From Cannabis sativa (taxonomy: Eukaryota > Streptophyta > Magnoliopsida > Rosales > Cannabaceae), in assembly GCF_029168945.1 (NCBI RefSeq), contig NC_083603.1:6262001-6326000 (forward strand): a stretch of 64,000 nt of DNA. Reading direction: 5' to 3'. A program made the translations under genes and the position numbers. The notes under the pieces were generated by a model. The model was not told where the DNA came from and made no database searches. It saw only the letters and a list, made by a program, of their open reading frames with translations. Of this stretch, positions 51,531-62,589 are shown in pieces (position 1 is the first letter of the stretch; each line of letters begins with the position of its first letter).

Positions 51531-52218
51531 TAATACTATGAATTTTCTCGTGAATTATTTGTCAAATAGAAAATTTTGATTGACCAAGTGTATCATTTGT
51601 ATAACTGACTAAATTTGTATATCTTCAATTGAATGCCTATAATTTATTTATTTTTTCAAAAAAATAAAAAAATAACAATATACAAGAGATAAGAGTGCAC
51701 TTATAAGCAAACATACAAAGATCCATTCAAGTTCGTATGTGTTGAATTAACCAATCCTTAACTTAATTTTTTGAAATTGAAAGAGGGAGAATTCGAACTT
51801 AGGATGTTCTTTTTTGTGAGAAGGGGTGCAAAACTACTAGACTATGCTTAATTATGACCAATTATTAATTTATTAACTATGCAAAATAGAAAAATACATC
51901 AACAAACAATATTATTATAATAATTCATCAGAGATATAGACAATGAAAAAAAAATATTATAGGAATGGATTGAACTAAAGAATGAAAACAGATTGAAGAC
52001 TAGATGTAAAATAAATAAAGAAAAGAAATTGATGAAAGATATGGAAAACAAACTTACTTAGGGTTGAGGATGAATATAATTGAAAAACAACAAGCCGAGA
52101 ACAATAAAGAAGACTAAAGAGGTGGTATGAAATGTCGTGGAAAGATGACCTATTTATACTAACAACCTCATAAATAACGGATACAGAGAATTGAAACGTA
52201 TTAAGGTGGTGGAAAGAT
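51531..52218. other. AT-rich intergenic DNA
   Basis: Apart from the SINE-like stretch nothing recognisable is seen. Confidence 0.4.
51770..51850 (-). mobile_element. possible tRNA-derived SINE remnant
   Basis: The minus strand reads TAGTCTAGTAGTTTTGCACC followed by AAGTTCGAATTCTCCC, resembling A-box and B-box spacing of a SINE head. Borders unresolved. Confidence 0.35.
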
Positions 52219-53138
52219 TATATTGAAAGTGCAATTAGTACACTTATTAACGGAACATTACAAATATAATAGAGTAAAATAATGATAAAGCGAAGATAAC
52301 AAATAACGCGTTGAAATTAAAGATTTGTGATAAGTAAAAAGGGATATAAAGCAGTAGGAAAGATATAACGGCTATATATGAACCCTTAAAGATGAAATAA
52401 CAAAAAATGTCATAAAATTAATTAGAGATGTGTGACACGAAAATTAAAAAAAAAAAGTAGGATACGTCAATTAATTAGTAACATAATTTACTTGTGAGGG
52501 TGATTTGTTTGGACCTTAATTAAATAAATAGTAAGTTTTGGGCAAGGAAGATATGATTGGTTCTTTTGAAGTTGAACATGAAACTCACCATTTGGCAAAT
52601 CTCTTGTGTTTCTTTTGCTTATTATGAACAAATAACAGTTTGTAGCATACAAAAGCTGTCAAGAAATAATAACAAAAAGCTCAAACTCTCTTCTTTTTAG
52701 AAAGATCTTTGATTATTACTTGTATTGTTGAAATTACCATTTGATCACTTTCTGCACTTTCAATAAGTGTACTCTTTATTTAATTACTCTTCAATTTTGC
52801 AGAATTTGTGAGGGTGCCATTAGCATTGCCTCTAAAAGAATAGTATGAAAATTGCCACATTTATTTGACATTTGAGTTCACAGTGAGAGCCACATTCTTA
52901 CTATAATTCTAAATCTAGAATAAAGGCAAAATGCAATATGTGATACAACTAATTAGATGAATATGGTTAGTGTGATCAATGCTCCCACATAGATTACATA
53001 CTAAAATAGTAGTTAATTAATGACTTATAAAACCCAAATCTTTTGAGTAAATAAATCATACTATTCTTGACCTTTTAACTAAACAGAACTACATAATAGT
53101 TTGATATTAAATTAGAAAAGTAATAATTAATAGCTGAG

Positions 53139-54696
53139 TGATAACTCTATGAAAATAGAGTTATTTATATCTTTTTGGGCATTAAATTTGTTTTGTTCTC
53201 AAGTATTTTTAGTTTATTTTAGTGACTTTTATTTGGTTTTATTTAGTTTTGCACAAATATTATTTTTAGTATTTTTAGATTAATTTTTAATTAATTTTGT
53301 AATATTTTATCAATTTTATTTAGTTTCCCATTTTTATAAATGTAAATCTCAATGTTGTGTATTTTTGTAAAATGTTTAAATGCATATCTTACATGTATCA
53401 CATGGATCAAAGTTATGGAGCTAAAATTTCATCAAAGTGTCATTGAAATCACTAAAGCCTAAATTAACTGATAATTATTTATAGTAAGCTAATAATTAAA
53501 ATATTGAGCTTTTAATTCATCAATTTATCCAAGTGTTACAAAAAAAAAAAAGAAAAGACAATTTTTTTTTTTTTTTTAAAAAAAAAGATGGGCTGATTAT
53601 TTTGTTTCTTTTGTAGTTGGGCCTTAACAATCATCACTCAAGGAAGGAGAGAAGTGGGCCACGTGGATAAGGTGGTCTGAAAACCTATTTCTTAAATATA
53701 TGCATATATGAGATTTTAAGGAGGTGAAAACATTTTTTGACAAGAAGCAGAGGGCGGCAGTGTGCTATTCCAGGGACGCCACTCAAAGCAAGAAAAAGAA
53801 AAGGAAAATGAAGAAAAAAAGAAAAAGAAAAAAAGAAAAAGAGAGAGAAAGAGTTTTATTTAGGGTTTTAATTTAGCATTTTTATTTTGAGATTGGCAAA
53901 AATCAAGAGGAAGAAGAAGAGGAAATAGGAGGAGAAACTTAGAGTCTTGTGGCAACTCCAAATGGGTTTTATTTCTATCTTTCTCTCTTTTTCAACTTTG
54001 TAATTTTTGCACAATTTAGTATGAACTAATTTTTCTTTTTACTAGAATTATTTTGTTGGCTGCAAATTGTGATTTAATATTTTGTTGCTATGTTTAGTGA
54101 ATTGGTTTTGTTCATTCAAGTGTGTTTATTGTGCAATTGCTTACTTTTGCTTGATCACCATTAGTAAGTAGTAGCTAATCTTGATTTTAGAAAAAATAGG
54201 GTTAGTGGAATTGCTTGAATGATGCATGAATATCAACTTGGAAAAGTGTGATTTGTAAATAGCATAGGAATGTGTTATTTACCTTGTATGACTTGAAGGA
54301 ATTGTGCTTAAATTGGTATTCTTAAAATTAATTGGGCATAGGAATATGTTAATTAATTAGAGAATCAAACCATAAACACTTTGGAAAAAGGATTATGACA
54401 TTTTAAATTCCTAGTTGACATTATCAATTTACAACAATACTCATTAGCACCATTATATCAACTTTGCATTTTTAGGCCAATTTAATAATTCTAGCTTGTT
54501 TTTTTTTTTCATAGTTTGTGTTTGTTAATTTTTTACATATTCTCATCACTTTATTTTATTTTTGTTGAAACCAATTTGTGAGTAATTAGTTTTATAAATT
54601 AATTTCCAATTTTCAATCCCTGTGGAGACGATACTCGATTTATCACTTTATTACTTGTTACGATTGCGTATACTTGCGTACACAATTTTCACAACA
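53139..54696 (+). mobile_element. solo LTR, 1558 bp
   Basis: Begins TGATAACTCTATG and ends TTTTCACAACA (TG...CA), flanked by 5-bp repeats CTGAG (53134-53138 and 54697-54701). Unit B is uninterrupted at the matching site (61315-61320). The 3' end with GGAGACGATACTCG and CGTATACTTGCGTAC parallels the gypsy-like LTR at 29.5 kb, so a Ty3/gypsy origin is likely. No internal region remains, as after LTR-LTR recombination. Confidence 0.88.
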
Positions 54697-54753
54697 CTGA
54701 GAAATGTAAATATATGCACAATTATGTAATCGTTAAATTTCATATATACTTTA

Positions 54754-55998
54754 GGTGATGTTTAGTTAATAGTTCCATTACGGATATGTTTGGTTTATAA
54801 GAATGGGAATGATAATGATAATCAACATGTCAATTACTTTGTTTGCTTTCCTTTTTTTAAATTTTGTAATCCCATTACATTATTGTAATGGTTAATACAT
54901 TGTATGAAGTAATCCACCATTGTAATAGCCATTACAATGACACTCCATTACAAAATTAATATAATATTATAATAAAAATATAATAAAAGAAATTCAAAAG
55001 TCTATTTTACCTTTTATTTAAATATTTTATAATTATGACAGGGTGTTGAGAGGGACGGTTGGATGGGGTGAAGTTGTTGTGTTTGGCAGCTGATTTGTTA
55101 ATGTTTGTAAGGTGCAGCCTTTGGATCGTATTGAGAGGCTTGCTGTGCTTCTTTGGGGAGTTTGGAGAGCTCGTAATGACTTGGTTTGGAATAATAAGGC
55201 TTTGTCGGTAGAGAGGGTGGTGAATGCTGCAATTACTTACCTTGATTCTTGGAAGAATGCTTAGCTAGAAAGTAGAATTGTGTCGCCAATTTCTAGGCCG
55301 ATTACTTCCGGGTGTGAGCAATGGGCTAAACCTTATTTTTGTGACGTTAAGGTTAATTGTGATGTTGCTGTCTTTGAGAATGACAATAGTCTCAGTTTGG
55401 GGTGGATTGCTCGGGATCATAATGGTTTATTCATTGATGCGCTGGCGGTTAAAACTTATGGTCAGCCCGACCTGTTTTTGGCTGAAGCTATGGCGTTGAA
55501 GGAGGCGCTTAGTTGGGTGAAGGGAAGGTGGGTTGAGGGGGATGTGCCTGCTGGTGTGGTTGTGGAGTCGGACTCGCTGCTGCTGGTGCAAGTCGTGCAA
55601 CAGAAGAAGCGTTTGTTGTCTCCAGTGGGGCTTTTAATTTCAGATTGTGTTGCTCTTATGCAGTCCTCTCTTTTGTTTCCTATTTTAATTAATTTTGTTA
55701 AACGGTCCGGGAACCAGGCGGCTAACTTTTTGGCTCGTTCTTCTGGTTCTATTCCTGGCTGTGTTTCCCGCGGGGGTTTTGTCCCTGCTGGTTTGGAAGC
55801 TATCTTGGTAGCTGACATGATTTAATAAAATTTAATTTTTTTTGGCTCAAAAAAATATTTTATAATTATAAAAAATAAAAGTAATATGGATATTTTGGTC
55901 AATATACATTTTATTTCATTACATTCCCATACCAAACCAAACACAATAATTTTAATTACAATACTCATTAAAACAACAAACTAAACATTGTAATTAAT
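54754..55998. mobile_element. Tourist-type MITE in unit A, truncated, split by a LINE
   Basis: Starts GGTGATGTTTAGTTAATAG after TTA and matches the element at 61373-62586. The right end is cut at the junction between units A and B. A LINE fragment sits at 55037-55852. Confidence 0.75.
55037..55852 (+). mobile_element. 5'-truncated LINE, RNase H end
   Basis: Flanked by 17-bp repeats AAATATTTTATAATTAT (55020-55036 and 55853-55869). The plus strand encodes LLWGVWRARNDLVWNNKALS, a TAG stop at about 55262, then an RNase H frame to 55825 (KVNCDVAVFENDN, GWIARDHNGL, VESDSLLLVQVV, KRSGNQAANFLAR). The codon use is G-richer than its surroundings. The tail is short. Confidence 0.9.
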
Positions 55999-56268
55999 TA
56001 ACATTACGAAGGAATATATTGAAAGTGCAATTATAGTACACTTATTAACGGTACGTTACAAATATCAATATATATATATAAAGGAATGCACAAACTAGGA
56101 TGATGTGGCATTCTAATACTCTTTTTTCTTATGTTATCTTTTTTGTTGTTTTTTTACATTTTCTAATCAATTTTGTTTATTTGATTCAATATTAGTGAGT
56201 TGTTTAAGAGAAGAAAAAATCCCACATGGTTTAAAAACCTTTGAAAATATGGTATTATAGGCTATATA

Positions 56269-57700
56269 AGGGTGTTTAGTAAGGATTGTAAATGTTGTAT
56301 AATGGGTGATTAATCAAATCAATCTAGCCCATTTAGTCTTTTTTTCAATAAAATATATATCATTTTATTTTTTTTATCTTGGTTAAAATTTTAATATTTA
56401 AAAAAAAATAAAAAATTTAATAAATAAAAATATTTTATTAAATTTTTAATAAAATATATTTTTTTAATATTTTCAAATTAGTTAAAATATTAATATTTGT
56501 TTAAAAACCTTTGAAAATATGGTATTATAGGCTATATAAGGGTGTTTAGTAAGCATTGTAAATGCTATCATTAATCATCAATCAATATATATATGTATAT
56601 ATAAAGAAAAGCATTTAAGAGTTAAGGTGGCATCTTAGATGAGTTTTCTTAACTCTTTCCTATTTTTTCTAATTTTCATATTTATTTATTAGTTTTATTT
56701 ATTTTTTATTCAATAATAATATAAATAATAATTATTATGTTAAATAAATATTATAGTTATAAAATTTATAACATCAATTATCATTCAATTGACATGTGAA
56801 ACGTGTATGACATAATTCAAAAGGGGTTACAAATTTTTTATAAAAGACTTTTTCCTATGTCTATTATTATTATTATACCAAATAAATATGTAATTTATTA
56901 ACAACTATATAAAAAAAAAAAAAAAAAGTGATACATATAAAAATAGGTTTCCACATCTCTTTTCAGTGGGGATAATGAGTGGATAGGCTATATAAGGGTG
57001 TTTAGTAAGGATTGTAAATGTTGTATAATGGGTGATTAATCAAATCAATCTAGCCCATTTAGTCTTTTTTTCAATAAAATATATATCATTTTATTTTTTT
57101 TATCTTGGTTAAAATTTTAATATTTAAAAAAAAAATAAAAAATTTAATAAATAAAAATATTTTATTAAATTTTTAATAAAATATATTTTTTTTAATATTT
57201 TCAAATTAGTTAAAATATTAATATTTGTTTAAAAACCTTTGAAAATATGGTATTATAGGCTATATAAGGGTGTTTAGTAAGCATTGTAAATGCTATCATT
57301 AATCATCAATCAATATATATGTATATATAAAGAAAAGCATTTAAGAGTTAAGGTGGCATCTTAGATGAGTTTTCTTAACTCTTTCCTATTTTTTCTAATT
57401 TTCATATTTATTTATTAGTTTTATTTATTTTTTATTCAATAATAATATAAATAATAATTATTATGTTAAATAAATATTATAGTTATAAAATTTATAACAT
57501 CAATTATCATTCAATTGACATGTGAAACGTGTATGACATAATTCAAAAGGGGTTACAAATTTTTTATAAAAGACTTTTTCCTATGTCTATTATTATTATT
57601 ATACCAAATAAATATGTAATTTATTAACAACTATATAAAAAAAAAAAAAGTGATACATATAAAAATAGGTTTCCACATCTCTTTTCAGTGGGGATAATGA
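56269..57700 (+). repeat. tandem repeat of about 716 bp inside the Helitron
   Basis: Two near-identical units (about 56269-56984 and 56985-57700), each starting GGCTATATAAGGGTGTTTAG and ending before GTGGATAG. A third partial unit begins near 58247. Units differ mainly in lengths of A and T runs. Confidence 0.9.
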
Positions 57701-60033
57701 GTGGATAGATATTTAATTCAAAGCTTCTCTCACACCAAAATCTTAATTCAATTTATTCTTTGATCATCATGTAAGTGTCTCTAAGGTATGTATAAGAATT
57801 ATTATTTGTTTATTTATTTTCCTTCTAATTAATCTCATGAATATAAATATATGCATTATTCATTTTCTTTGTTCTTCTAACTAATTTTATTAGTATTGAT
57901 ATAAAATTTGCATTAGGATTAAACTTTTTAGAAAAAAATTTCATGAGATGTTCTTATTCTAAAAATTCAAGAAAGTATATATATCTAATTGTTTACCTTT
58001 TAATTCTTTTTATTTTTTTTATTTATTAATTTAGTTTAGTCATAGTTGTTGTCGTAATTATTTATATAATTTTTTAATATGTCAAACTCATTTAAAATAA
58101 TTAATATAAAAACGTAGTGAAAAGAAGAGACCTTTAAATAAAAGTCCAAACATATAAATTTGATTATTTGATTCAAAATTAGTGAGTTTTTTAGGAGAAG
58201 AAAAAATCCCACATGGTTTAAAAACTTTTGAAAATATGCTATTATAGGCTATATAAGGGTGTTTAGTAAGCATTGTAAATGTTGTATAATGGGTGATTAA
58301 CTAAATCAATCTAGCCCATTTAGTCTTTTTTTTTCAATAAAATATGTATTATTTTATTTTTTTTATATTGGTTAAAATTTTAATATTAAAAAAAAATAAA
58401 AAAATTTAATAAATAAAAAAAATTTATTAAATTTTTTAATAAAATACATATTTTTAATATTTTCAAATTAGTTAAAATATTAATATTTGAAAAATAAAAT
58501 CCTTTTTGAGATTTTTAAAAATTTATTAAATAATGATATAACAGTTTTTTTCTTAACATAAAATTTGAAGTTCTCACAAAATAATAAAATTAAAAAATAT
58601 ATTGATAAAAAGTATAAGAAGTCAATTCATCACTTCAAAATTAGTATGAGAAGCGAATTTACAAATTTTGTAAGCATAAAAAATCATTCAACTACTATTT
58701 ATCTATTTTTATAAATTGCTTTAAAATTATCTAACTAACTTTGCTAACATAACTCCAGAGTTTTTGCTTTTAAATAGTCTCACATGGTTTAAGAGTTATT
58801 TTTGTGATGCTTGTGAGATATAAATAAAATATTTTTTATTCACTTCTCTTTGATTTGTCGAAAAATGTATAAGTGATTAATAACTTGATTTTGTCCAATT
58901 AATTATATATTTTTTTTAATTATTATTTTGAGTTATCAAATAAAATCTATATATTTGTCTAATATATTTATATTGGAGGCAATATCCTATTATTATAGGA
59001 TATCAATATCAATATTTACATATATTATAAAGGAAACCACAAAGTAAGTCTAGGTGGCATATTAGACTTTTTTCATTCTATTAGTGAAATTTTGTAATTT
59101 TTTTCTATTTTATTTGAAAAACAACTACTCAAATAAAACTATGTATAAAACTTCTTTTTCAAATATATTAGAACTAGATGTCTCACATTATTTATAAATT
59201 ATATAGGTATTATTTATATAGGTTATAAATATTATTCTTATTATGCCATATTAAATTATCAATGAGTATTTTTTATGGGTGGTTGGTTAATCTCTTACCC
59301 TATAAATTTTTATTTATTTTTTTTACTTTTAATGTCTTACTTTGTTTGTTATTTTTCATCTAATATACAATTTATTATTTATATTTCTGAAGATAATTAT
59401 TTATAATTTAATAATTATTTGTTTCATAATTTTTTATTTTTCATGTAATATATAATAATATTCAATTTTTTATGAAATAATTTTATTTTAAGAATTTTAT
59501 ATATACTATTCTATATTTTTTATTAGCTTAAAAAATTTTCAAAATAAATTATTTTAAGTGACCTAAACATATATGGAAAAATACAAATCAAATGAGATGT
59601 CATTTTATGATTATTTTTATTTTATAATATGTTTTCTAAATGATATATATTTTTATTTTTGTAAGAGTCCCATATTATTTACAAACTATATGAGTATATA
59701 CTTATTAACTTTATAAGTATATCTAATCTAAATATATAATTATAAAATTAAGTTTGCTATAAATGAATAAATAAAAAAATAATATTTTTTTTAATTACTT
59801 AAAAATATATACCATTATAATATCTGATTCATTTAAAAAGAATATATACCATTATTTTTACTATATTATGATTAATATTTATTCTAATTATAAATAAATG
59901 AGAGAATTTACATAATATATTATATAATTTTATATTATTCATAAAAAAATAATTAAAAAAGTATTAGACTTAAAATTTCATTCGTAACTTAAAATTAATT
60001 TTTTTAATATAAGATTTTAAAAAATTATTAAAA

Positions 60034-60048
60034 CCGCGCGAAGCGCGG
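60034..60048 (+). other. Helitron 3' terminal hairpin
   Basis: CCGCGC-GAA-GCGCGG, the stem-loop expected near a Helitron 3' end. It is the only strongly GC-rich stretch for several kilobases. Confidence 0.9.
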
Positions 60049-60328
60049 ATCTATTCCCTAGTAATAGAGTAAAATAATGATAAAGCGAAGATAACAAATA
60101 AAGCGTTGAAATTAAAGATTTGTGATAAGTAAAAAAGGATAAAAAGCAGTAGGAAAGATATGTTAAGGGCTATATATGAACCCTTAAAGTTGAAATAACA
60201 AAAAATGTCATAAAATTAGTTAGAGATGTGTGACACGAAATTTTTTTTAAAAAAAAGTAGGATACGTTAATTAATTAGTAACATAATTTACTTGTGAGGG
60301 TGATTTGTTTGGACCTTAATTAAATAAA

Positions 60329-60701
60329 GGGTAAATACTATTTTATACCCTGTGTTTTGCAAAAGTTACAGATTGGACCCTGTGTTTTGTTAAATTACAA
60401 AATGGACCCTGTATTTTCTAAAATAGTAAAAATAGGACCTTGAGCTTAATTTTTGACAACTTTTTTTTTAATACAACTAACTTGAAGACAATGCTTAATA
60501 CGAACAGATACAAAAAATGTAAACAGTTTTGTCATAGCACTTTTAGATCGGATTATAATTAAACTTTATTTTGACAAAAAATCAATTCAGGGTCCTATTT
60601 GTACTATTTTAGAAAATACATGGTCCATTTTGTCATTTAACAAAACACAGGGTCCAATTGGTAACTTTTGTAAAACAGAGGGTCCAAAATGATATTTACT
60701 C
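60329..60701. mobile_element. MULE-type MITE with 9-bp TSD
   Basis: Starts GGGTAAATACTATTTTATAC and ends AATGATATTTACTC, flanked by perfect 9-bp repeats TTAAATAAA (60320-60328 and 60702-60710). Unit A has the empty site near 52520 (CTTAATTAAATAAATAG). Confidence 0.92.
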
Positions 60702-61545
60702 TTAAATAAATAGTAAGTTTTGGGCAAGGAAGATATGATTGGTTCTTTTGAAGTTGAACATGAAACTCACCATTTGGCAAATCTCTTGTGTTTCTTTTGC
60801 TTATTATGAACAAATAACAGTTTGTAGCATACAAAAGCTGTCAAGAAATAATAAGAAAAAGCTCAAACTCTCTTCTTTTTAGAAAGATCTTTGATTATTA
60901 CTTGTATTGTTGAAATTACCATTTGATCACTTTCTGCACTTTCAATAAGTGTACTCTTTATTTAATTACTCTTCAATTTTGCAGAATTTGTGAGGGTGCC
61001 ATTAGCATTGCCTCTAAAAGAATAGTATGAAAATTGCCACATTTATTTGACATTTGAGTTCACAGTGAGAGCCACATTCTTACTATAATTCTAAATCTAG
61101 AATAAAGGCAAAATGTAATATGTGGTACAGCTAATTAGATGAATATGGTTAGTGTGACCAATGCTCCCACATAGATTACATACTAAAATAGTAGTTAATT
61201 AATGATTTATAAAACCAAAATCTTTTGAGTAAAGAAATCATACTATTCTTGACCTTTTAACTAAAAAGAACTACATAATAGTTTGATATTAAATTAGAAA
61301 AATAATAATTAATAGATAACACATGTAAATTTATTCACAATTATGTAATCATTAAATTTCATATATACTTTAGGTGATGTTTGGTTCATTTAATGGTAAT
61401 CATAATGGTAATGAATAGATCCATTACATTGTTTACTTTTCCTTTTTAACTTTTGTAATCCATTATAATGTAATGCTTATTACATTAAGTATTGTAATGA
61501 TGATTACATACTAAAACAAATGTAATCCCCATTACATTACACTCC

Positions 61546-61873
61546 CACTACAAATTTTTTTACTTTTAGTCACAATAAAACTTTTGACTAAAAGTGAAAA
61601 AATTGTGACTAATTATAAATTATTATTCATACGTTGTGACTAAAAGGTCTGTGGCTAAATGTATTAGTCACAAAAATTACAATTTGTTGTGATTAAATGT
61701 ATTTTTAGTCACAATACTTGTTGTGACTAAAACTAATTTAGTGACAACTTGTAACTAAATACTATGTTTTAGTCACAAGTAACATTTTGTTGTGACTAAA
61801 AATCACATTTAGTCACAAAAAAATTATATTGTGACTAAAAACTTGTCACTAAAAATAACAGTTTTTTGTAGTG
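61546..61873. mobile_element. CACTA-type MITE with TCC TSD
   Basis: Ends CACTACAAATTTTTT and TTTTTTGTAGTG, flanked by TCC on both sides (61543-61545 and 61874-61876). Interior is a string of TTAGTCACAA/TTGTGACTAA motifs. Same family as 23517-23845. Confidence 0.9.
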
Positions 61874-61909
61874 TCCATTACAAAGAAAAAAAAATATTTT
61901 AATAAAAAT

Positions 61910-62330
61910 AGGGGACTTTTATTTGCACCCCATAAAATTATAAATACACCCCATAATTAAAAAAAAATATAAACTTAAATAATTTTTAAAAATTACTCTT
62001 GACATTTTTTTAAAAAAATTTTCCTCACATTATTTAATGTTAATTTCAATACTTATTTTGATTTCATTTTCATAATTTTTCCTAATTCATGTATATATAT
62101 TTTTTATTTTTTTCTAAGAAAATTTCATAAAATTTTTTATTTTAATTTTTTTGTCATAATATTTAAAATATAATTTAATTTTGTTTGATAGGTATATTTT
62201 TTAAGAATATGAATTGAAAAAAAAAGGTTGAAAAAATTTAGTACAATTAAAGATATAAATTTTATATTAAATTAAAATTATTAAAATGGGGTGCCTTTAG
62301 AAATTTTTGGGGTGTAAATAAAATTTCTCT
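61910..62330. mobile_element. MITE-like element nested in the Tourist element
   Basis: Left end AGGGGACTTTTATTTGCACC and complement of the right end AGAGAAATTTTATTTACACC are inverted relatives. Absent from the matching place in unit A. The TSD cannot be fixed because the flanks are A-rich. Confidence 0.65.
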
Positions 62331-62589
62331 AAAAATATAGTAAAAAAAGTCAAAGTCTATATTACCCTTTTTTTTTTAATATTTTATAATTTTATAACAA
62401 AAGCAATAGGGTTATTTTAGTCAATACACATTTTATTCCATTACATTCTCATACCAAACCAAACACAATAATTCTGATTACAATGTTCATTCCAACTACA
62501 AACCAAACATTGTAATCAATTCCTATTACTATTCTTATTCCATTACATTACCATTACTATTACATTACATCAAACCAAACACCACCTTA

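Larger units (their letters stand above)
52219..55998 (+). repeat. tandem duplication unit A
   Basis: Shares long near-identical stretches with unit B (56015 onward): 52219-53133 and 54702-55019 correspond to 56015-56064 plus 60062-61318 and the Tourist element. Unit A carries a solo LTR and a LINE; unit B carries a Helitron and several MITEs. The unit encodes no protein I recognise. Confidence 0.88.
56065..60061 (+). mobile_element. non-autonomous Helitron, 3997 bp
   Basis: Starts with TC (TCAATATATATATATAAAGG) and ends with CTAG, 13 bases after a perfect hairpin CCGCGCGAAGCGCGG (60034-60048; 6-bp stem, GAA loop). It is inserted between A and T without TSD: unit A reads ACAAATA|TAATAGAGT uninterrupted near 52270. 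No Rep/helicase frame is seen, so it depends on an autonomous relative. It contains long internal repeats and several internal copies of its own 5' end motif (TATATAAAG(G/A)A followed by GGTGGCAT or similar near 56590, 57320 and 59030). Confidence 0.92.
56015..62520 (+). repeat. tandem duplication unit B
   Basis: Second copy of unit A. It begins TATATTGAAAGTGCAATTA as unit A does at 52219, and it retains the complete Tourist element that is cut in unit A. It contains the Helitron (56065-60061) and the MULE MITE (60329-60701), both absent from unit A. Confidence 0.88.
61373..62586. mobile_element. Tourist (PIF/Harbinger)-type MITE with nested insertions
   Basis: Ends GGTGATGTTTGGTTCATTTA and the complement GGTGGTGTTTGGTTTGATG, flanked by TTA (61370-61372 and 62587-62589), the usual PIF/Harbinger target. 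Two other elements (61546-61873 and 61910-62330) lie inside; without them it is about 465 bp. Confidence 0.82.

Noticed and set aside
60637..60834. Minus-strand 65-residue frame
   Set aside because: It starts in unit B sequence and runs into the MULE-type MITE, with no domain.
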